64,000 nt of DNA from Catalimonadaceae bacterium JC749 (GTDB lineage: Bacteria; Bacteroidota; Bacteroidia; Cytophagales; Cyclobacteriaceae), in the NCBI GenBank assembly GCA_021730635.1, contig JAJNNC010000016.1, positions 1-64,000 of the forward strand, read 5' to 3'. Every line of letters starts with the position of its first letter. The first letter of the stretch is position 1. The position numbers and the translations under genes are program-made. Below, piece after piece: positions 49,591 to 57,941 of this stretch. The notes below the pieces were generated by a model. It was not told the origin of the DNA. It did not search any database and worked only from the letters and a program-made list of their open reading frames with translations.

Positions 49591-50487
49591 ATGGATGACA
49601 TTAATCAAATCCCTTTTAGTCTCGATCCTCGGATTGGCTTAATGGTCGGCATCATGGTTGGCTTCCTGGTCTTTGCGGTATCTCTGGACCTGACCTGGGA
49701 CAATCTGCTGAGAGTCCTCAAAAGGCCTAAATCCCCCACAATCGGGCTTGTTGCTCAATTTGGAATCCTGCCCGCCATGGCCTTCCTTACGGGTCTGTAC
49801 CTGACTGATGAACCCAGTATTGCACTCGGCCTTTTGCTGGTCACTTGTTGTCCGGGCGGAGCGCTGTCGAACTATCTCACCGGTGTTGCAAAAGGGGATG
49901 TAGCAACTTCCATAAGCATGACGACAGTCTCTACACTTTTCAGTATTGTACTTACACCGGTTTTGTTCGCTTTTTGGGCATCCATGAACCCTTCCTCACT
50001 TGCGGTCCTTCAGCATATTAGCATGGATCCACAGCAGGTGATGATGACCTTGCTCATTATGTTGGTGATCCCCGTTACCGCCGGTATGCTCCTGCGTGCC
50101 AGGCGTCCCAATACTGCCAATCGCATCCGTGGTGCGGTGCGTCTGGTCGCGGGGATCGTATTTGTTGTGATTGTTGCCATGATCATTGTAAGCAATTTTA
50201 AGTCCCTTGCTCTTTTAGCGCAAGCGGCTTTGTTTCCTGTTCTTTTCACATTTGTAATCGCAGTTGGATTAGGTTGGGGTCTTGGTCAGTTGGTGGGTCT
50301 TATGGCAACGGAACGAAGAGCTGTAGCCATAGAGGTCGCATTCCAAAACGTGGCACTCGCTATTGGCCTTGGAATCACATTCTTCCCTTCTCTCGGCGGT
50401 ATTGCCGCGGTCTCAATATTATGGGGCATGGTGCATTTGACATTGGGATCTGGCCTCGCCCTAGTATGGAATCGTATCAGAATTTAG
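49591..50487 (+). CDS. BASS-family (bile acid:sodium symporter-like) transporter
   Basis: This 298-residue membrane protein has nine to ten helices with the BASS signature: FLVFAVSLDLTWDNLLRVLK, VTCCPGGALSNYLTGVAKGD (the crossover motif in the middle) and EVAFQNVALAIGLGITFF near the end. Family members import bile acids, pyruvate, pantothenate and other organic anions with sodium. The substrate here is unknown. It lies 12 bp after the methyltransferase gene. Confidence 0.88.
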   Translation: MDDINQIPFSLDPRIGLMVGIMVGFLVFAVSLDLTWDNLLRVLKRPKSPTIGLVAQFGILPAMAFLTGLYLTDEPSIALGLLLVTCCPGGALSNYLTGVAKGDVATSISMTTVSTLFSIVLTPVLFAFWASMNPSSLAVLQHISMDPQQVMMTLLIMLVIPVTAGMLLRARRPNTANRIRGAVRLVAGIVFVVIVAMIIVSNFKSLALLAQAALFPVLFTFVIAVGLGWGLGQLVGLMATERRAVAIEVAFQNVALAIGLGITFFPSLGGIAAVSILWGMVHLTLGSGLALVWNRIRI

Positions 50488-50851
50488 TAATGGCAAATTT
50501 AAAAAAGAGAGAAAGCCGACCGCCGTCTCGAAGGGGCTGATGAGGAACTCAAAAAGAGGTACCATGACTGAGTGTTTCCGTATTGGGTTGATCGGGGTTT
50601 ATATTCCCGGTTTATCCTATTGTTGCGTTCGATGTATCGATCTAAGCAAAGGCGGGGGAAAATGGAATACCAACGCAATTGTGTTGGTTCGGGCTAAGAC
50701 GTAAGCCCTGATCGACAAAATCAAAATACATTTGACTTCTCTGAGAGACTAAACTTTAGAAAATTTCATAACACTAAAACTTTTGTAGCATCAATTTCAT
50801 CATCAATGGCAAGGCAGCTGTTTGAAACTATGGTTTTCAAAGTTTAGTATC
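50488..50851. other. Intergenic stretch, little recognised
   Basis: About 360 bp without a gene. The only structure noticed is a small inverted repeat GGGCT-AAGACGTA-AGCCC near 50690-50710, possibly a weak terminator for the transporter gene. Confidence 0.4.
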
Positions 50852-51841
50852 ATGAAGTATATCATAATCCCGCTTCTTCTGGCATTTTCGACAGTTTGTA
50901 GAAGTCAATTCTCAGACCATTCGCTGGGAAAGAAAGAGATTCAGTTGTTTCAAACGTCGCAGCGGCAGACCATGGTGGTCATAGAGGGCCCAGTCACCTT
51001 TTTGATGGGTTCACCAACGAGCGAGAAATACAGAACTGATGACGAGCTACAGCATCAGGTTACCATTCCCCGCACGTTTGCCATCAGCACCAAAGAAATC
51101 ACCGTATCACAATTCCAGAAGTTCCTTGAAGCTAATCCTCAAATCAAGGAAAGAGCTTTGAAACAGGATTCATCAAAATTCCCTTCCATTGAAAACAGAA
51201 GGCTTCTGGCTTTTAGCCCTGAAAGTGAATGCCCTCAGGTCTTTGTTACGTGGTATGAAGCCGCACAATATTGCAATTGGCTGAGCAAACTGGAAGGAAT
51301 TCCGGAGAGGGAATGGTGCTATCCCACCAACGAAATGATCCAAAGTGGAATGATCCTTCCAAAAGACTACCTTCATAAAAGCGGGTATCGCCTTCCGACA
51401 GAGGCAGAATGGGAATATACTGCAAGAGCTGGAACCGTCACCAGCCGGTTTTATGGAGAAGGTGATGAACAACTTTCGGAATACGCATGGTACAGTAAAA
51501 ATCCACCCCAAAAAAAATCCGACCCAAATGACCCGAATGATCCACAACATACTTATCCGGTTGGGCAACTCAAACCAAACCCTTTTGGGCTTTTTGATAT
51601 GTATGGCAACGTTTGGGAATGGTGCGATTCAAGAAGGCGGCCTTACACAAGCGGCCCAACAACTGATGAAGCAGGCAGAGATATCTTGATAACAGATTCA
51701 ATAGCGATGGTGAGAAGAGGAGGTTCCTTCAGCTATGGGAAGGACGTAATGAGGTCGGCTCACAGGGGGGCATCAAACTATTACCCGAATCAAAGAAGGG
51801 ATAATGTTGGTTTTAGGATTGCGCGCACTATTCACCCATAA
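50852..51841 (+). CDS. Secreted formylglycine-generating-enzyme-like (SUMF1 fold) protein
   Basis: This 329-residue protein has a signal peptide (IIIPLLLAFSTVCRSQ) and an FGE/SUMF1 C-lectin-like fold: TFLMGSPTSEKYRTDDEL, ISTKEITVSQFQKFLEANP, RLPTEAEWEYTARAG, NPFGLFDMYGNVWEWCDSR and RRGGSFSYGKDVMRSAHRGA, ending VGFRIART. An ATG at 50822 would add 10 residues before the signal peptide. The active-site cysteine pair of true FGE is not evident, so it is more likely a non-catalytic or different-substrate relative than a sulfatase activator. Confidence 0.85.
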   Translation: MKYIIIPLLLAFSTVCRSQFSDHSLGKKEIQLFQTSQRQTMVVIEGPVTFLMGSPTSEKYRTDDELQHQVTIPRTFAISTKEITVSQFQKFLEANPQIKERALKQDSSKFPSIENRRLLAFSPESECPQVFVTWYEAAQYCNWLSKLEGIPEREWCYPTNEMIQSGMILPKDYLHKSGYRLPTEAEWEYTARAGTVTSRFYGEGDEQLSEYAWYSKNPPQKKSDPNDPNDPQHTYPVGQLKPNPFGLFDMYGNVWEWCDSRRRPYTSGPTTDEAGRDILITDSIAMVRRGGSFSYGKDVMRSAHRGASNYYPNQRRDNVGFRIARTIHP

Positions 51842-51896
51842 GGGAATTGTTGACAATCAAATCTATATATACCATGCGGAGAAATGGTGGTATCAG

Positions 51897-52067
51897 ATCC
51901 CGGAACCAGGTATATCGCCTGCAAGAAAAGACAAAATCTTTCAGCCATTTTTCACTATCAAGCCCACAGAAAAGGGAACAGGTTTAGGACTGAGTCTGGC
52001 ATATGACATGATCAAGGTTCATGAAGGTGCTGAATTTATGGTTCATCTTCCGGTAAAATCACGCTAA
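51897..52067 (+). pseudogene. C-terminal fragment of a sensor histidine kinase
   Basis: The frame reads IPEPGISPARKDKIFQPFFT and then KGTGLGLSLAYDMIKVHEGA and ends HLPVKSR, i.e. the G1-F-G2 boxes of a HATPase_c domain. The normal GGxIxVxSxxGxGTxF segment is shortened, and the N-terminal kinase half is absent. The frame is open from 51804 but the upstream part is unrelated to kinases. Confidence 0.8.
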
Positions 52068-52372
52068 GCGCGAGAATCTTTCTGTCTGGCCTGCTATGAA
52101 TTGATTATGCGTTAAAAAACGCGAAGTAAATCACAAAAAATAGTTTACATTTATTCCACATTCGTCAAACGCTAAATGTTGTGAAAGTATCCTCTGGAAA
52201 TTAGAGAGCTATTTACAGGTAAGGGGCGGAAAAGAACATGTAGCGGAGTTACATTGATTAAAAACATTCGTCCAACAAAGTAAACACATGATGCGGGCTG
52301 ACAGCGTAAAATTCCAGTTTCTGAATGGGTCGTTGGCCCCTGTTTTACATGGATTAAAAGGCAATACTTGAT

Positions 52373-53037
52373 ATGACTCTCCAGGAAACGCTTACTCAAC
52401 TGGAAGCCCTCAGTAACGAGAAGATGCGGGCCATCACATCAAACATGGTGCAGGCAACAATCAGTTTGGTGTTAAATTGGGTGATATCCGATCACTGGCA
52501 AAAAAAATAAAGACGAACCACCCTTTAGCCCTGGAACTTTGGGATACCGAAAATATAGATGCCCGGCTTTTAGCAACCTTAATTATGGATCCTAAAAAGT
52601 TGTCAGATGAGGATATTGAAAGCATGGTACAATCTGAAAGGTTTGTTCAAGTGGCCGACTGGTTATATGCCCATGTCATAAAACTTTACCCGGATAATGA
52701 ATCACTTCGACAAGCGTGGATGCATTCAGAAGAGGTGATGTCTGCCCGTGCAGGATGGAGTCTGACGAGTGGAAGAGTGGCCAAAAACCCAGATGGGCTT
52801 GACCTGCCTGCCCTTCTTGATAGAATAGAGTCTGAAATGGCGGGTGCTGCACCGGAAGTTCAATGGACGATGAATTCAACATTGGCACAGATCGGAATAA
52901 ACTTTCCGCAACACCGTGACCGTGCCCTTGCCATCGGAGAAAAGTTAGGCATTTACAGAGATTATCCTGTCTCAAAGGGTTGTACCTCACCTTTTGCCCC
53001 CATATGGATTAATGAAATGGTAAGCAGACAAGGTTAA
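52373..53037 (+). pseudogene. AlkD-like DNA alkylation repair gene with a one-base frameshift
   Basis: The first frame starts at ATG 52373 with MTLQETLTQLEALSNEKMRA. At 52430-52432 one base is missing; in the next frame the family sequence goes on HHIKHGAGNNQFGVKLGDIR and then is colinear to the end at 53037 (ALELWDTENIDARLLATLIM, FVQVADWLYAHVIKLYPD, EVQWTMNSTLAQIGINFPQH). Restoring the base gives a protein of the normal about 220-residue length. The remaining frame alone could restart at 52477 but would lack the N terminus. Members of this family excise alkylated bases or are structural relatives. Confidence 0.85.
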
Positions 53038-53150
53038 AGATTAAACGGATGCCAGTATTGCTTATAGCAGGTGAAGTTTTAACTTCAAAGATTTAGGCCA
53101 CTACCCGTCTGTGGGCCCTTGGTGGCTGGCAGGATTAAAACAATGAGCCA

Positions 53151-53474
53151 ATGATTACAGGAGAAACCTTTAGGGAGATGGCGCTGTCTTTCCCTGGAAC
53201 AGAACAAAAACCACATTTTGAGAGAACAGGCTTCAAGGTAGTGGGTAAAAGGATGTTTGCCACCTACTTGGCGGAGGACAATACAGCGAATATTTTCCTG
53301 ACGCCAAAAGAACAGGCCGAGTTTTGTAAGTTGGACCCGGAAAACATTTTTCCGGTACCTAACAAATGGGGCGAGAAAGGCGCAACAACATTTGTATTGA
53401 ATAAACTGCCGGGAGAGGTAATAATGGAAGCCTTGCTTTCTGCTTATAACGAGATACTTAAATCAAAAAAATAA
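53151..53474 (+). CDS. MmcQ/YjbR-family protein
   Basis: This 107-residue cytoplasmic protein has the YjbR/CyaY-like fold: FREMALSFPGTEQKPHFERT, FKVVGKRMFATYLAEDNTAN and a C-terminal NKWGEKGATTFVLNKLPGEV. The family is called DNA-binding-like, with no firm function. It stands alone between spacers. Confidence 0.85.
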   Translation: MITGETFREMALSFPGTEQKPHFERTGFKVVGKRMFATYLAEDNTANIFLTPKEQAEFCKLDPENIFPVPNKWGEKGATTFVLNKLPGEVIMEALLSAYNEILKSKK

Positions 53475-53913
53475 ATAGGCCACAAACCCAATGCAGTTCG
53501 TTGCTCTTTTCTGAGCGTAAGGAACATAAAACAACAGATGGATTTTCCTGAAACTGTTTTTCATACCACCAGACAGCGATATTTTTTCGCATAATGAATA
53601 GATTACAAGGTGCTAGTCTAAAAGCCCATTAATAGCACTGGATCAGGGCATTGGCAATAGCCCCTGTTACTTCATTGGTCGCTTTCATCACACAATAATC
53701 CTAGCTGCCCTTGTCTGAGCAATATGATACCCTCTCCGGCTTACCCATCCAAAGGATAAAAGATCTCTTCTTTCGTCGCCTATTATAATATTCAATAGTA
53801 ATTCTTATGAAATAATATTCTTTTAATAAAAAAATTAAAATTAATGCATATATTATGTATAATATTTTATCCATAATTAATAAAATTCAATACAAAACTA
53901 CTACGAAACTACA
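53475..53913. other. Intergenic stretch with a possible gene relic, A+T rich at its end
   Basis: About 440 bp with no intact gene. On the minus strand near 53630-53690 the peptide MKATNEVTGAIANALIQCY looks protein-like but is isolated between stops. From 53780 the sequence is very A+T rich with long A and T runs and is the likely promoter region of the next gene. Confidence 0.4.
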
Positions 53914-55836
53914 GTGAATATGACCCGGGAAGAACATTTGAGATTCTGCAAGATGTGCCTGCACAAAAAATTCAACGTACAACACGGCATTGTCTGTGGC
54001 CTCACAGATAAGATTGCTGATTTTGAAGATACTTGCGAAAATTTTCGCAGGGATGAAAGTATACCAGAAGCATCGGTTGCACCAACCTTACAAGAAAAAA
54101 GTAATACTATGCTTATAGACAGGCTCCCTGAGCATGCGATGGAGAAACTAAGAAAGCATCAGGATCTAAGTTATGCTATCTTTGGCGGTTCGTTAGCGGC
54201 TGTCGTGGGTGCCTTGCTGTGGGCATTGATTACTGTTCGTACAGAATTTCAAATTGGATACATGGCTGTTGGCGTTGGCTTGCTGGTAGGATTGGCTGTC
54301 CGTTTTTTTGGGGCGGGTGTCGATAAGATGTTCGGTTATGTTGGAGCTGTTTTAGCTTTAATAGGTTGTTTGTTAGGCAATCTGTTAAGCCAGGTAGGTT
54401 TTATTGCGGAGGCTCAGTCATTAGCGTATTTTGAAACTTTAACTTATCTGAACCTGGAGCTTATTTTCCTGCTGCTACAGGATACTTTCAGCCCTATCGA
54501 TTTTCTCTTTTATGGTATCGCTGTGTATGAAGGTTATAAGTTTGCCTTTCGTACTGTTACAGAAGAATTGCAAAATAGCCTTCATAAGCCGGATTTCAAT
54601 CCTCTTCCTGCATATCATCAATTTCGCCTGCCTTTGGTAATCGTGTGTATCTTGGCATTGTCAGGGTTAATTTTTCAGATAAACCAGGGTGTAAATGGCT
54701 TGAAAACGTTTTACTACGAGTCAGGGGCAAAAATGTCGGAAGGGGAAATGAATAGTGGCAAAGAGGAAGGTAAATGGTCATACTGGCAGGAAGATGGTAC
54801 GTTACAGGCCATAGGTTTTTATCATCAGGGAGTGGAAGAGGGAGCCTGGCAATGGTTTGATGAGAATGCTCAATTAATACGGGAAGGAAATTATACCAAT
54901 GGCCTGCCTCATGGTGGTTGGGTCAACTACTACCCCAGTGGGATGGTAAGTGATTCGGCCCAATATGTAGAAGGGCGTATGCATGGAAGCTGGATGTCAT
55001 ACTACGAGAATGGTGGCATAAGCCAGCAGGGAACTTACGCCAGGGACCAGCCGGATGGTGCCTGGACCTATTTTTTTGATAATGGAAATCTTCAGTCTCA
55101 GGGTAAGTATGAAGAAGGGCGTATGATAGGAAAATGGAATTTCTGGTTAGTTAATGGTCAGAAATCTGAAGAAATAGAGTACGTAAATAAGCAAACGATG
55201 CGCATCCTGAATGCATGGGATACTAAAGGTAAACAGATGGTAAAAGAAGGGAACGGTACATACACCAGTTATGATACATTAAGGAATGTGCGGCAAACCG
55301 GCCAGGTGATCAATGGAAAAAAACAGGGGCTATGGATTACTTACTATGATAACGGTAAGAAAAAAGAAGAGGGAGAATTTAAGAATGATCTGTATTTGGT
55401 GCATAACACCTGGACGAAAGAGGGGCAGCAACAGGTAACAGGGGGAGAAGGCCTGTATACTGACTATTATGATGATGAACATATTTTTGAGACAGGCAAT
55501 ATTCGGAAGGGTAAGAGAGCTGGTGCCTGGACAGTATACTATGCTACAAACCATACGGTTATGCAGGAAATCAATTATCAGGAAGGGAAAGTCAATGGTA
55601 TCCATAAAACTTATTATGAAAGCGGCCGGCTATATGCTGAAGGTAATGTCGTGAACGACGGGCAAGATGGGGAATGGAAATGGTATTACGAAAATGGTAC
55701 CTTGCAAACGCACGTAAACTTCAAGCATGATAAAAAAGAAGGAGTGCAAGCCTTTTATGGAGCGTCAGGTACGAAAACCAAAGAAGAAGTTTATAAAAAT
55801 GGAAAACTGGTGGATGAAAAATTAATCCGGGAATAG
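53914..55836 (+). CDS. Multi-pass membrane protein with cysteine N-terminus and YwqK/MORN-like repeats
   Basis: This 640-residue protein has an N-terminal Cys cluster (C12, C15, C28, C41) that may bind zinc. It is followed by four or so membrane helices between about residues 85 and 200 (AIFGGSLAAVVGALLWALIT and similar), one more near 240-262 (LPLVIVCILALSGLIFQINQ) and at least ten YwqK/MORN-variant repeats of the type GxWxxYyeNGxlxxxGxYxxG (EEGKWSYWQEDGTLQAIGFY, HGSWMSYYENGGISQQGTYA). Such repeats occur in antitoxin YwqK and many Bacteroidota envelope proteins. The Cys-TM-repeat combination suggests a surface or periplasmic interaction role. Function unknown. Confidence 0.8.
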   Translation: MNMTREEHLRFCKMCLHKKFNVQHGIVCGLTDKIADFEDTCENFRRDESIPEASVAPTLQEKSNTMLIDRLPEHAMEKLRKHQDLSYAIFGGSLAAVVGALLWALITVRTEFQIGYMAVGVGLLVGLAVRFFGAGVDKMFGYVGAVLALIGCLLGNLLSQVGFIAEAQSLAYFETLTYLNLELIFLLLQDTFSPIDFLFYGIAVYEGYKFAFRTVTEELQNSLHKPDFNPLPAYHQFRLPLVIVCILALSGLIFQINQGVNGLKTFYYESGAKMSEGEMNSGKEEGKWSYWQEDGTLQAIGFYHQGVEEGAWQWFDENAQLIREGNYTNGLPHGGWVNYYPSGMVSDSAQYVEGRMHGSWMSYYENGGISQQGTYARDQPDGAWTYFFDNGNLQSQGKYEEGRMIGKWNFWLVNGQKSEEIEYVNKQTMRILNAWDTKGKQMVKEGNGTYTSYDTLRNVRQTGQVINGKKQGLWITYYDNGKKKEEGEFKNDLYLVHNTWTKEGQQQVTGGEGLYTDYYDDEHIFETGNIRKGKRAGAWTVYYATNHTVMQEINYQEGKVNGIHKTYYESGRLYAEGNVVNDGQDGEWKWYYENGTLQTHVNFKHDKKEGVQAFYGASGTKTKEEVYKNGKLVDEKLIRE

Positions 55837-55935
55837 ACGGATGATTTGATTTTCCGAAAAGGTGTGTTAATTTACATATTAGGATTTTTTGTAAGGAGTA
55901 GGGGATATCTACCAATTCCTTTAACCTCGATCTAA

Positions 55936-56105
55936 GGTTTCTTTGGTGCGCAGGAAGGGCGCCTCCCTGCCGGTATGCCCGGTACTGAAAAAATGATGAA
56001 GCAGGCCGGCAGCATCTAGTAATAGATCCGGGGGCAGGTCATGCGGTTACACGACAGGAAGAATGCCGCTGCCAAAGAAACCAAAGAAGAGGCTAGGCGA
56101 AAATC
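55936..56105 (+). pseudogene. C-terminal remnant of a dienelactone hydrolase-family gene
   Basis: One frame reads GFFGAQEGRLPAGMPGTEKM and stops at TAG 56017. Another then reads DPGAGHAVTRQEE, with the GAGH catalytic His motif of dienelactone hydrolases, and a third NAAAKETKEEARR, the usual end. No N-terminal part of such a gene lies upstream. It is a multiply frameshifted relic. Confidence 0.65.
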
Positions 56106-56156
56106 AATCCTATTGAGTCAGTATTAAATTTTTCGAACGTTAAATATTTTTTTACA

Positions 56157-56963
56157 ATGAAATACACAACCTATTTTCTGAAAACATGTATGACCATCAC
56201 CTTGGCTTCTCTGTGCTATGTCTTCGCCTATGCACAGGAAAATATCTCAGACGAGGAAATATTGCAGCTGTATGAAGGGTTACGGGTAGCCGATGTATCC
56301 GATGGAATGGATATGGTAGGCTTGCGCGACGTAGGCCTGATGGAAACCCGTATAGAACCCCTGTGGAAAGATATCGATAGCCTGGACCATATCATACAGG
56401 GAATAGCCGTGACGGCCCGCTATGTACCTACCAACCGGGTGGTGAAAAATCCGATGGACAAAGCAGAATTTCAGCAATGGGAAGGCAACTGGTATGGACA
56501 GTACTCTTCCGAACCTTTTTTAGATTCTATTCAGGAGGGGACCATCCTGGTACTGGATTTTCAGGGAGATGGGGATACCGGATCGGTAGGTTCTTTCAAT
56601 GCGCTGCAATGGTATAGTAAAGGTGCCAGAGGCGTAGTGTCCAATGGTGGTATCCGGGATACTGACGAAATTATCAAACAGAAAATTCCTGTTTACCTGG
56701 ATCACATGCAAAGAGGAAGAGGTATCCGGCCAGGTAGAAACGAAATTGAATCCGTCAACAAGCCCGTTTCTGTGGGAGGTGTACTCATCGAGCCCGGAGA
56801 TGTGGTAGTCGCCGATGGGGATGGGGTCATTGTCGTGCCCCGTCAGTATGCCCGGCAGGTGGCTGAGTATGCCCGGGAAATTCTGGTAAAAGACAAACAG
56901 GGTAGAAGAAGCCTGTATGAAGAACTGGGCCTGCCAATGGATAAAACGGTTGAGAATGAATAA
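56157..56963 (+). CDS. Exported RraA-family protein
   Basis: This 268-residue protein has a signal peptide (TCMTITLASLCYVFAYAQ) and an RraA/HMG-aldolase-like fold: LRVADVSDGMDMVGLRD, GIAVTARYVPTNRV, GSFNALQWYSKGARGVVSNG (GxRD follows as GIRDTDE), PGDVVVADGDGVIVVPRQYA. Cytoplasmic RraA proteins regulate RNase E or act as aldolases; a secreted version is unusual and is more likely an aldolase-like enzyme. The metal/substrate residues Arg-Asp of GGIRDTDE are retained. Confidence 0.85.
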   Translation: MKYTTYFLKTCMTITLASLCYVFAYAQENISDEEILQLYEGLRVADVSDGMDMVGLRDVGLMETRIEPLWKDIDSLDHIIQGIAVTARYVPTNRVVKNPMDKAEFQQWEGNWYGQYSSEPFLDSIQEGTILVLDFQGDGDTGSVGSFNALQWYSKGARGVVSNGGIRDTDEIIKQKIPVYLDHMQRGRGIRPGRNEIESVNKPVSVGGVLIEPGDVVVADGDGVIVVPRQYARQVAEYAREILVKDKQGRRSLYEELGLPMDKTVENE

Positions 56964-56996
56964 TTGGCAGTCCGCCTGATCATAACCAAAATGAAA

Positions 56997-57042
56997 GCTA
57001 CAGCCATAGCATGAAGAATAGTGCTGCTGTAGCCTCTTTTCT
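56997..57042. terminator. Bidirectional terminator between convergent genes
   Basis: GCTACAGC (56997-57004) pairs with GCTGTAGC (57026-57033), followed by CTCTTTTCT. The reverse strand has a stretch of A/T after the stem as well (TTTCAT). It separates the RraA-like gene from the convergent YdeI-like gene. Confidence 0.5.
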
Positions 57043-57115
57043 AAAAATGAAAGTTTGGGGTTAGACTGTAGAGAGAGGCTCTCTGGTCACCTGCCCCGGA
57101 GAGGCAGAGGGCTTG

Positions 57116-57709
57116 TCAGGAATAGAGTTTCTCCTGTTTTTCCAACATACTAACAAACTGTTGAATCCGTCTGGCACGGGTTTCCGCTTTTTTGGCTGTT
57201 TGCACTCTGAAAAGGATCGCATACCGGTTTCTGCTGTCCAGGGTCATATAAAAGTCCTTGGCTTTCGGATTTTGATCCAGCGCCTCCTGTAAGTCGCTGG
57301 GGATAGTGGCCCGACTTTGTGCCTCATAGGCCGCTTCCCATTGTCCGTTTTGCTGCGCCCTCTCTATAGCCTTTAAACCAGCAGGCTTCATCAGCCCATT
57401 ACTGATGAGCTGCTGTACTTTTTCCTTGTTTACCTTTGACCAGAGGCTTCTGGCACTGCGTGGCGTGAATTTCTGTAGCCAAGACCTGTCATCATACCCC
57501 TTTTTCTGACCGTCGATCCACCCATAACAGAGTGCTACTTCCAGTGCTTCCTGGTAGGTCACAGAGCGGTCACCGGAGGCTTTTTTGGCAAGTCTTAGCC
57601 AAACACCGGAAGTGGTGGCATGATGTTGGTCGAGCCAGGTTTCCCATGCTTTTGGTGTCTCACATTGTAGGATGGGTAAAGGGCCGGCCTTGCTCGAAGT
57701 GGGTGTCAT
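57116..57709 (-). CDS. YdeI/OmpD-associated family protein
   Basis: This 197-residue protein has the YdeI-family pattern: AWETWLDQHHATTSGVWLRL, VTYQEALEVALCYGWIDGQK, FTPRSARSLWSKVNKEKVQQ and at the end YAILFRVQTAKKAETRARRI. The family has been linked to bacteriocin or peptide tolerance, but the mechanism is unknown. Nothing in its surroundings indicates a specific role. Confidence 0.9.
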   Translation of the reverse strand: MTPTSSKAGPLPILQCETPKAWETWLDQHHATTSGVWLRLAKKASGDRSVTYQEALEVALCYGWIDGQKKGYDDRSWLQKFTPRSARSLWSKVNKEKVQQLISNGLMKPAGLKAIERAQQNGQWEAAYEAQSRATIPSDLQEALDQNPKAKDFYMTLDSRNRYAILFRVQTAKKAETRARRIQQFVSMLEKQEKLYS

Positions 57710-57941
57710 AGGAGATTGTTATAGCGTATGTCGCTAATATCGAAAGTTTAAGAAGGACAACCTACTCCTTTTTGAGATTCCTTTTGCATTTGTTGTAGCC
57801 ATGAGCTATCATCTGTAGGGCTGCTAACCCTAAAGAATATTTTTCAGAAGCCCTGTTTGTATTCTGTCTGTACTTTGGATATTTTGCTCAGGAAGAGCTT
57901 CTTCCTTAATTTTATTTTTTGCACTACTTGACGACAACAAC

